DNA from: JAQTNA01 sp043743785
Lineage (GTDB): Bacteria; Pseudomonadota; Gammaproteobacteria; Burkholderiales; Rhodocyclaceae
Assembly: GCA_043743785.1 (NCBI GenBank)
Contig: JAYTVW010000038.1
Coordinates: forward strand, 56,606 to 120,605
Reading direction: 5' to 3'
DNA: 64,000 nucleotides
Position 1 is the stretch's first letter, and each line of letters opens with the position of its first letter. Below the pieces are notes generated by a model. The model saw nothing but the letters and a program-made list of their open reading frames with translations. It searched no databases and was not told where the DNA came from. This document shows, piece by piece, positions 58,028-64,000 of the stretch. A program made the translations under genes and the position numbers.

Positions 58028-58738
58028 TTACAGGCTGCGTCCTTCTCCCGCTTCTTCGAAGGTCCGTCCGTCCCGGATGTGATAAATGCGGCGGAAGGTG
58101 GGAATGATCTTTTCGTCGTGGGTGACGACGATGACGGCGGTGCTGTACTGCCGCGCCATCTGCTGCAGGATGCGCATGACCCCCAGCGCCCGTTCGCTGT
58201 CCAGGGGGGCGGTGGGTTCGTCCGCCAGGATCACCGGGGGGCGATTGGACAGGGCGCGGGCGATGGATACCCGTTGTTGTTCACCGCCGGAGAGCTGGTC
58301 GGGCCGGGCTTTGGCCCGATGGGCCACGTCCAGGGCGGCCAGGAGTTCCAGCGCCCGGCTGCGGGATTCGGCATTGGGCCGGCCCGCCAGCATGGGCAAG
58401 AGGGCCACGTTGTCCGTGACGTCCAGGAAGGGAATTAAGTAGGGGGCCTGGAAGACGAAGCCGATGCGGTCCCGCCGCAGGGCCGCCAGGTCCGGGATTT
58501 TCCAGCCGTCGTCGAAAATGATTTCGTCCCCCAGGATCATGCGGCCCGCCGTGGGGGCGATCACGGCCCCCAGACATTTCAGCAGGGTGCTCTTGCCCGA
58601 GCCGGAAGGGCCGACGAGGCCTACCACTTCCCCCGGGGCCACGATCATGTTGACGTCCTTCAAGGCGTCCACCGCCGTGTCGCCCTCGCCGTAGCGTTTT
58701 CTCAGGCCTTCGATGCGGATGCCGGATGGGGTGTTCAT
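58028..58738 (-). CDS. ABC exporter ATP-binding protein (DevA/LolD-like)
   Basis: A 236-residue ABC ATPase of the MacB/LolD/DevA class. Walker A is GPSGSGKSTLLK, the signature is LSGGEQQRVSIARAL, Walker B is VILADEPTAPLD, and the H-loop is VVTHDEK. The start at 58738 lies 2 bp from the permease stop. It is the last gene of the operon tetR - membrane fusion - permease - ATPase, energising export or lipid/lipoprotein handling by the FtsX-type permease. The substrate is not known. Confidence 0.92.
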   Translation of the reverse strand: MNTPSGIRIEGLRKRYGEGDTAVDALKDVNMIVAPGEVVGLVGPSGSGKSTLLKCLGAVIAPTAGRMILGDEIIFDDGWKIPDLAALRRDRIGFVFQAPYLIPFLDVTDNVALLPMLAGRPNAESRSRALELLAALDVAHRAKARPDQLSGGEQQRVSIARALSNRPPVILADEPTAPLDSERALGVMRILQQMARQYSTAVIVVTHDEKIIPTFRRIYHIRDGRTFEEAGEGRSL

Positions 58739-58739
58739 G

Positions 58740-59936
58740 TCAGCCTCCGATGGCGGTGGCGGGGTCGACCCGCAGGGCGGCGCGGATGGCCAGGGTGCTG
58801 GCCAGGGCGCAGATGAGCATGACCACAACGAAGCCGCGCAGCGCATCCCCCGGTTCCAGCAGCACGTATTTGGGGAATACCGGCGCCCACAGGGTGGCGA
58901 CGGTCTTGCCGACCATGAAGCCGATGAGGCCCAGGCCCAGGGCCTGCTGCAGGATCATGCCGGCGATGCTGCGGTTGCGGGTGCCGATAAGTTTCAGCAC
59001 GGCGATTTCCCGGATCTTGCCCAGGGTCATGGTGTAGATGATGAAGGCCACGATGGCGGCGCTGACGATGGACAGGATGACCAGGAACAGGCCGATCTGC
59101 TTGGCTGAAGTGGCAATGAGCTTGGCCACCAGCAGTTCTTCCATCTGGACCCGGGTGTATACCTGCAGGTGCTTCCAGCGCCGGACGGGTTCCGCCACCG
59201 TTTCCGGATCCTGGCCTTGTGCCACCCGCACCAGCACTGCATTGACGCTGTGGTTGCTGGCCTGGGAGGACTCAATGGCTTCCAGCAGGCCCGGCACGCC
59301 GGGCCGGTTGAGGGCTGGATTGGCGGCGGTACGGGCCCGGTCATTCACGACGGCATCGTTGTCCTTGAGGAACTGGGCTTCCTGGGCGTCCTTGAGGGGA
59401 ATGAACACCATGGGGTCGCCGCCGGAGGAAACCATGCGCCGGGTCTGGCCCACCACGGTGTAGGCGTGGCGGCGGATGCGCAATTGATCCCCCAGCTGGA
59501 AGCCGGTCTTCACGTCCACCACCGCCTCATAGTGGCTGCGGGTGATCTGGCGCCCGGCCACCAGGTAGGCCGGCTCGCCGGGTTGCCCCGCTTCGAAACC
59601 CACCACCATGGCCCGCACGTCCTCCCCGTCAGTTTTGCGCACCTGCATGGTCAGATAGGTGACATTGGCGGCCCGGGCCACGCCGGGCATGCCCTGGATG
59701 GCCCGATACAGATCATCGTGAATGCTGGAGGATTCGGCATAGGGGCCTTGGGTTTCCTTCTGTACCACCCACAGGTCGGCGCCGCTGTTGGTGAGCAGGG
59801 CCTTGGCGTCGTCCACCATGCCCCGGTAGATGCCGGCCATGGACAGGGTGACGCCAATGAGCAGCCCCAGCCCCAGGCCCGTTAGGACGAAGCGGGGCCA
59901 GGTGTGCAGAATGTCGCGACCGGCGAGGCTGATCAT
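58740..59936 (-). CDS. FtsX-type ABC permease (DevC-like)
   Basis: A 398-residue MacB/FtsX-fold permease: one N-terminal helix (PRFVLTGLGLGLLIGVTLSM), a large periplasmic domain (about 45-265), and three C-terminal helices starting at KQIGLFLVILSIVSAAIVAF, with KLIGTRNRS as coupling-helix motif. Start and the stop of the fusion-protein gene share ATGA; its stop is 1 bp before the ATPase start. DevBCA-type systems export glycolipids or other hydrophobics, often with TolC. Confidence 0.9.
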   Translation of the reverse strand: MISLAGRDILHTWPRFVLTGLGLGLLIGVTLSMAGIYRGMVDDAKALLTNSGADLWVVQKETQGPYAESSSIHDDLYRAIQGMPGVARAANVTYLTMQVRKTDGEDVRAMVVGFEAGQPGEPAYLVAGRQITRSHYEAVVDVKTGFQLGDQLRIRRHAYTVVGQTRRMVSSGGDPMVFIPLKDAQEAQFLKDNDAVVNDRARTAANPALNRPGVPGLLEAIESSQASNHSVNAVLVRVAQGQDPETVAEPVRRWKHLQVYTRVQMEELLVAKLIATSAKQIGLFLVILSIVSAAIVAFIIYTMTLGKIREIAVLKLIGTRNRSIAGMILQQALGLGLIGFMVGKTVATLWAPVFPKYVLLEPGDALRGFVVVMLICALASTLAIRAALRVDPATAIGG

Positions 59937-61108
59937 AAGACCTCCACCACCTTGATGCGGCTGTCGGCGCGGAGTTCCTTTTCGCTATGCACAATCACCT
60001 GGTCGCCGGCCTTGAGGCCCTCCAGTACCTGCACTTGGCCCTCCAGGCTGCTGCTGCCCAGGCGGACGCTGACGAACTGCAGTTCCCCGTTGCGGGTGAT
60101 CCACACCCCTTGCTTGTCCCCCTGGCGCCGGATGCTGGCGTTGGGCAGCAGTAAGGCGGACTTGGTGGCCGGCAATTTGAGGGTGACTTCCGCCAGTTCG
60201 CCCACGGCGATGCCCTGGGGCAATTCATTGAAGGCCACCTGGGCGATGCGCTCTTCCGTCACGCTATCCCCCAGCGGCTCCATGCGTACCAGCTTGCCGG
60301 CGCGGGGCCGGGATGGTTCGGAGCGCAGGGCGATGTCGGCGGGCAGGCCCACGGCCAGGCCGGCGGAGCGGCCCTGGTCGAGACGCACCCGCAGCCACAG
60401 GCTGGCCGGCTCGATGAGGCGCACCACGGCCTGGCCCGCCACCAGGGTGGAACCCGGCTCCCCGTCCCGGGCGCTGACCACGCCGTCGGCCGGCGCCAGC
60501 AGGCGCATGTTGGCCCGCTGCTGGCGCAGTCCATCCCGTTCGGCCCCCAGGCGCGTCATGTCTTGTCTCGCCCCGGCCAGATTGGCCTCGGCGGCCTGGA
60601 TGGCGGCGTTGGCGGAGGCCTGTTCCTGCTGTTTCGTCTCCACGGCGCTGGGGCTGACGAAGTTGCGGGTAGCTAGGTCTTCAAAGCGCCGGGCGTTCAG
60701 GGCGGCTACCCGCTGGCGGGCCAGCACGTCCAGGCGCTGGGCCTCGGCGGCGGCCACGCCGCTCCTGGCTCGGGCGACGGCGGCTTCCAGGGAGGCGCTG
60801 CGCTCATCGAGATCCACCGGCTCCATTTCTGCCAGCAGTTGCCCGGCCTTGACCTGATCCCCCACATCCACCAGCACCCGGCGCACCCGGCCCGCCGTGG
60901 TGGGGCCGATGAGGTAGCTGCGGCGCGCCTCCACGGTGCCGATGCCGAACAGGGCCGGGGCCAGGTTCCCCGCAGCGACGGTGTGGGCCGTGACCCTTAT
61001 GGGGGCCAGGGGGCCGGAGCGGAGCACCACCAGGCCAAAGCCCAGCAGGATGGCGGCCATGAGCAGGGACAGGCCGACGCGGCGGCTGAAGAGTGGGGCA
61101 AGTTTCAT
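59933..61108 (-). CDS. periplasmic membrane-fusion (adaptor) protein, HlyD/DevB-like
   Basis: A 391-residue adaptor. An N-terminal anchor (GLSLLMAAILLGFGLVVLRS) is followed by a barrel-sandwich with RRVLVDVGDQVKAGQLLAEM, a long alpha-hairpin (about 100-215) and beta-barrel domains (AGVVSARDGEPG-like DGVVSARDGEPGSTLVAG, VTLKLPAT). It bridges the FtsX-type permease and an outer-membrane channel; no tolC gene is here. It overlaps the tetR stop by 4 bp and the permease start by 4 bp, so the operon is tightly coupled. Confidence 0.9.
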   Translation of the reverse strand: MKLAPLFSRRVGLSLLMAAILLGFGLVVLRSGPLAPIRVTAHTVAAGNLAPALFGIGTVEARRSYLIGPTTAGRVRRVLVDVGDQVKAGQLLAEMEPVDLDERSASLEAAVARARSGVAAAEAQRLDVLARQRVAALNARRFEDLATRNFVSPSAVETKQQEQASANAAIQAAEANLAGARQDMTRLGAERDGLRQQRANMRLLAPADGVVSARDGEPGSTLVAGQAVVRLIEPASLWLRVRLDQGRSAGLAVGLPADIALRSEPSRPRAGKLVRMEPLGDSVTEERIAQVAFNELPQGIAVGELAEVTLKLPATKSALLLPNASIRRQGDKQGVWITRNGELQFVSVRLGSSSLEGQVQVLEGLKAGDQVIVHSEKELRADSRIKVVEVL

Positions 61109-61713
61109 GCAGGCCTCCCGATGGCACGCAAATAGAGTTTGAAAGTGCCGGCGGCTTCCAGAACCATACGGTCCGTGGTCCCCGCCAGCATGGATTGCAT
61201 GACCAGGCCCTGGATACTGCCGATGAAGAGGGTGGCGGCTGCCGCCTGGTCCAGGCCGTCGGCCAACAGCTCGTCCCGGGCCGCCGCCTGCAAGAGACCC
61301 ATGAGCAGCTGGCGATAACGCTTGAGGAGGCCTCGCACCCGGGCTTTCACGGGTGTGTCGTCCGCCCGTTGCAGTTCGCTGAATATCAGCCGGGGCACCC
61401 CGGGCCAGGCCACGACAAAATTCACGTGGGCCATGAATACGGCCTCCAGGGCCGGCAGGGGCGCTACGGCATTGCCGGCGGCGGCTTCCAGGAGGGTCAG
61501 CAGTTGGTCTTCCACCCAGTCCATCACCGCCAGCCAGATGGCGTCCTTGGTGGGGAAATGGCGGAACACGGCACCCTGACTCAGGCCCACGGCGCCGGCA
61601 ATATCGCTGGTGGTGATGAGGCCCGGACTGCGCACCCCGGCCAGTCGCAGCACCGCCCCGACGATTTCCGTCTGGCGGGCTTCGGTGGACAAGCGGGTTC
61701 GGACGGGTTTCAT
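61105..61713 (-). CDS. TetR family transcriptional regulator
   Basis: A 202-residue repressor. The N-terminal HTH is ITTSDIAGAVGLSQGAVFRH with FPTKDAIW, as in the TetR/AcrR family. The C-terminal ligand domain resembles that of exporter regulators (WLAVMDWVEDQLLTLLEAA). It is the first gene of the exporter operon, so it probably represses its own operon. A 7-bp-arm palindrome (61730-61745) lies 17 bp upstream of its start, at the place an autorepressor would bind. Confidence 0.92.
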   Translation of the reverse strand: MKPVRTRLSTEARQTEIVGAVLRLAGVRSPGLITTSDIAGAVGLSQGAVFRHFPTKDAIWLAVMDWVEDQLLTLLEAAAGNAVAPLPALEAVFMAHVNFVVAWPGVPRLIFSELQRADDTPVKARVRGLLKRYRQLLMGLLQAAARDELLADGLDQAAAATLFIGSIQGLVMQSMLAGTTDRMVLEAAGTFKLYLRAIGRPA

Positions 61714-61729
61714 GAAACTTTCTGCAAGT

Positions 61730-61745
61730 AAGTAATCAATTACTT
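61730..61745. promoter_or_regulatory. probable TetR operator
   Basis: AAGTAAT-CA-ATTACTT: perfect 7-bp arms in the divergent region between tetR and the cytochrome-like gene. Direct AAGT repeats extend it (AAGTAAGTAAT). It could control both directions. Binding is inferred from position and symmetry. Confidence 0.55.
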
Positions 61746-61851
61746 CTGATGGTAACAGGAAATTCAGTGTTTTCTAATGTTCTTTTGGGGTTAGCATTTC
61801 GATCTGCTTCTGTGCGGGGATGGTCCGCGCAGGCCGAGTCTGGAGACTTCC

Positions 61852-62331
61852 ATGAAATGCCTTGCCGCTGCTCAACCGCTACCTTCTCAGCTCCTGGCGC
61901 GTCGCCGCCTGCGGCATATTGTCTTCCTGGGCCTCTTGCTTTCCGGAAGCGTGCTGGCAGAGGACTCGCGCCAACTGGTCAGCCTGCCGCCAGCGGCCCA
62001 GGAAACCCTGCGCCTGGAAATGCTCGACAATCTGCTGGCCATGAACGAGATACTCACCCTCATGGGGGACGGCAAACTTAAGGAGGCGGGCAAGCTCGCC
62101 GAGCAGAAACTGGGGGTTTCCAGCCAGGGCCGGCATAGGGACAAGCCGTTTGAAGCTCGGCCCGGCCCCCATATGCCGCCGGCCATGCACCAGTTGGGCA
62201 TGGAAGGGCACCGGGCCGCCAGCGAATTCGCCAAGGCCGCCCAGGCGGGCGAACAGGAGCGTGCCCTGAAACTCCTGCCTGGCCTGACGAGTGCCTGTAT
62301 CGCCTGCCATTTTTCCTACCGCAGCCGCTGA
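61852..62331 (+). CDS. exported cytochrome c'-like monohaem protein
   Basis: A 159-residue protein. An N-terminal signal peptide with hydrophobic core (HIVFLGLLLSGSVLA) precedes a helical domain (LPPAAQETLRLEMLDNLLAM) and a C-terminal haem motif CIACH at 149-153 in LTSACIACHFSYRSR. Haem at the extreme C-terminus of a four-helix bundle is the cytochrome c'/c556 arrangement. Cytochromes c' bind NO or act as electron carriers. The gene diverges from the TetR-exporter operon and has no oxidoreductase partner beside it. Confidence 0.8.
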   Translation: MKCLAAAQPLPSQLLARRRLRHIVFLGLLLSGSVLAEDSRQLVSLPPAAQETLRLEMLDNLLAMNEILTLMGDGKLKEAGKLAEQKLGVSSQGRHRDKPFEARPGPHMPPAMHQLGMEGHRAASEFAKAAQAGEQERALKLLPGLTSACIACHFSYRSR

Positions 62332-62388
62332 GTTGCCCGTCATTGTCGGCGGGCCTTCTGACTACCTGAAGGCGGGAGGAACCTGGCC

Positions 62389-63918
62389 GTGGAAAGTCCC
62401 TGGTTTTTAACGTTTGGCCTGGCAAGCGCAGCCCTGCTGGCGCTCCTCGTCATCAATCGCCTGATCCGTGTCGCTCTGGCGGCCCCCCGGGTTGTGGAAA
62501 AGGGCGTTCCGGAGGGCCTGCCGTGGCGGGAAGTGAGCATCCCCACGGTGCGTGGCAAGCGGCTGTTCGGCTGGTTCATTCCTGCCGCCGACGGTGCGCC
62601 GGCCCTGGCGGTGCTGCATGGCTGGGGCGGCAATGCCGAAATGATGCTGCCCCTGGCCCGGCCCCTGTTTGACGCCGGCTACAGCCTGCTGTTCTTCGAC
62701 GCCCGCTGCCATGGCAAGAGCGACGGCGACAGCTTCGCCTCCCTGCCGCGTTTCGCCGAAGACCTGGAACATGCGGTGGACTGGCTGCAGCAGCAGTCCA
62801 GCGTGAAAAACCGTGCCGTGGGGGTCATCGCTCATTCCGTGGGGGCCGGGGCCGCCTTGCTGCTGGCGTCCCGGCGCCGGGATCTGGCGGCGGTGGTGAG
62901 CCTGGCGGCATTTGCCCATCCAACCAGCATGATGCGGCGCTGGCTCGCCTTGAAACGGATCCCTTACTGGCCGGTGGGTGCGTACATCCTGTTTTACGTG
63001 CAGCGGGTCATCGGCTACCGCTTCGATGTCATCGCCCCTCGCCACACCATCCGCAGCGTCACTTGCCCCGTCCTTCTGGCCCACGGCATGGAGGACGACA
63101 TGGTGCCGGTGAGCGAAGCGAAGGAAATCCATGCCAACCGCCCGGATGAGCGGGTACGCCTGCTGCTACTGCCCGGAGGCCACGATGACTACGGCGAACT
63201 GGATCAGCCAGTGGGCCAAGTGATTCAGTTTCTGGATGAGGCATTCCAGTCCGGGACTCGAAATCCGCCAGGCAGCCAGATACGGGATGATCTGCGCACG
63301 GACGTCGTCGGCAAGGGCGCGATGGCCACGCCGGAATCATGGCGCCACAGACTGGCCAGACGCCTTGGCGGCCAGGCAGTTTCCGATCCCCGGGGCGGGA
63401 AAGTCGTGGCGGTCATCCACTGCATCCTGAATCAGAACGTGCGGGACCGTGGCGCCGCTGTGTTTGCCGACGCCAACCTTGCCGTGCTGGGACTCTGTGG
63501 GAAACACGGCGTCGGCTTGTTGCAGATGCCCTGTCCCGAAATGGCCTTTCTCGGCATGGCGCGGCAGCGTCCGGCGGGAACTTCCCTCCGGGAGGCTCTG
63601 GATACGCTGGAGGGACGCAAGGCCTGCCGCCATCTGGCGGCGGAAATGCGGCAACAGATCGAAGCCCACCTGGCCCAGGGATGCCGGGTATTGGCAGTGG
63701 TGGGCGGCAATCCCCAAAGCCCCGGCTGTGCGGTGCACCTGGATGCGGTCGGCCTCGCCCGGGATGCGGGCGTGTTTTTGCAGGAATTGCAGGACGAGTT
63801 GCGCCGCCGCCACATCGATGTTCCCTTCCTGCCAATGCGGGATGCCAATGCCGATAGCCTGGAAAGGGATCTGGCGGCGCTTGAAGCCTTGTTTATCCTT
63901 AAAAAGGCAGTTGACTAA
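62389..63918 (+). CDS. alpha/beta-hydrolase fused to a TudS/CD3072-like Fe-S domain
   Basis: A 509-residue two-domain protein. After an N-terminal hydrophobic segment (FLTFGLASAALLALLVINRL), residues 45-290 form an alpha/beta hydrolase: LHGWGGNAEMM, the nucleophile elbow AHSVGAG, HGMEDDMVP and GGHDDYGELD for the acid and His. Residues about 335-500 resemble the TudS-related CD3072 putative desulfidase: Cys345 in VIHCILNQNVR, Cys382 in MPCPEMAFLG and Cys447 in NPQSPGCAV, spaced to hold a [4Fe-4S] cluster. GTG start with GGGAGGA upstream. I infer hydrolysis coupled with desulfuration; neither substrate is known. The stop is shared with a MITE-like arm. Confidence 0.8.
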   Translation: MESPWFLTFGLASAALLALLVINRLIRVALAAPRVVEKGVPEGLPWREVSIPTVRGKRLFGWFIPAADGAPALAVLHGWGGNAEMMLPLARPLFDAGYSLLFFDARCHGKSDGDSFASLPRFAEDLEHAVDWLQQQSSVKNRAVGVIAHSVGAGAALLLASRRRDLAAVVSLAAFAHPTSMMRRWLALKRIPYWPVGAYILFYVQRVIGYRFDVIAPRHTIRSVTCPVLLAHGMEDDMVPVSEAKEIHANRPDERVRLLLLPGGHDDYGELDQPVGQVIQFLDEAFQSGTRNPPGSQIRDDLRTDVVGKGAMATPESWRHRLARRLGGQAVSDPRGGKVVAVIHCILNQNVRDRGAAVFADANLAVLGLCGKHGVGLLQMPCPEMAFLGMARQRPAGTSLREALDTLEGRKACRHLAAEMRQQIEAHLAQGCRVLAVVGGNPQSPGCAVHLDAVGLARDAGVFLQELQDELRRRHIDVPFLPMRDANADSLERDLAALEALFILKKAVD

Positions 63919-63947
63919 ACGCCGAGGCGCAGAGGCGCCGAGAAAAC
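63917..63947. repeat. MITE-like left arm at the window end
   Basis: AAACGCCGAGGCGCAGAGGC plus GCCGAGAAAAC, beginning on the last two bases of the preceding TAA. The right arm would lie beyond the window. Confidence 0.8.
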
Positions 63948-64000
63948 AAAGACATGGCAAGGATTTTGGCCTTCACCAAATGGGTGAAGCGCGTTACGTT

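Noticed and set aside
63954..64000. Start of a new gene at ATG 63954
   Set aside because: Only 47 bp are visible, there is no Shine-Dalgarno, and the region continues a repeat element.

Overview
The window is high-GC chromosomal DNA from a betaproteobacterium, most likely of the Rhodocyclales type. The reasons are the gene order sdhCDAB-sdhE-gltA-sucA-sucB-lpd-zapE with mdh and a GntR regulator diverging just upstream, the rne/rluC divergent pair, a cysS/cyclophilin/lpxH block, and a set of NnrS-type membrane proteins next to a Crp/Fnr regulator. Genus is not resolved. I see no rRNA, tRNA, CRISPR array, prophage or complete insertion sequence.

Layout. 0.1-8.0 kb: a membrane hybrid histidine kinase (minus), the DEAD-box helicase rhlE with a clear terminator, and a bacteriophytochrome kinase overlapping its haem oxygenase. 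8.0-12.2 kb: lpxH, two cyclophilins and a TPR protein on the minus strand, divergent from cysS. 12.3-17.7 kb (all minus): an amino-acid-type ABC binding protein, a Pit phosphate transporter with its DUF47 partner, a CitE/malyl-CoA-lyase-like enzyme and malate dehydrogenase. 17.9-30.9 kb: a GntR regulator followed by the full succinate dehydrogenase / citrate synthase / 2-oxoglutarate dehydrogenase block and zapE. 31-33.6 kb: an accessory patch with an exported repeat protein, a decayed fibronectin-III gene and a 21-bp tandem array. 33.6-40.4 kb: LMW phosphatase, NnrS and related multi-pass proteins, a SirB2 protein, a Crp/Fnr regulator and a histidine phosphatase. 40.6-48.7 kb: rne, rluC, a HAD phosphatase, a Rieske protein, an S49 peptidase and an L,D-transpeptidase. 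48.8-57.5 kb: a signalling block (FixL/FixJ-like pair, a large hybrid kinase, a GGDEF-EAL protein). 57.7-63.9 kb: a VF530-type protein, a TetR-controlled DevBCA-like ABC exporter, a cytochrome c'-like protein and an alpha/beta-hydrolase fused to a TudS-like iron-sulfur domain.

How the parts work together. The central block supplies most of the TCA cycle; mdh and the sdh cluster flank a GntR gene whose own promoter carries a perfect palindrome between the -35 and -10, so a local TCA regulator is plausible. The 34-40 kb cluster looks like nitrogen-oxide or metal stress physiology: a perfect TTGAC-N4-GTCAA box lies ahead of it and a Crp/Fnr protein is inside it.

The most unusual signal is in the gaps between genes. 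Three families of small repeats fill them: (1) inverted arrays of 7-bp units, whose unit sequence differs between loci while the architecture is kept, often occupying the whole space between a stop and the next start; (2) a roughly 95-130-bp MITE-like element with GCCGAGGCGC-rich terminal inverted repeats, three copies of which begin on the stop codon of the preceding gene; (3) GTAG-headed REP/REPIN palindromes, one pair of which appears inserted in frame (26 codons) in the SirB2 gene. All calls come from reading the sequence; no database search was run.
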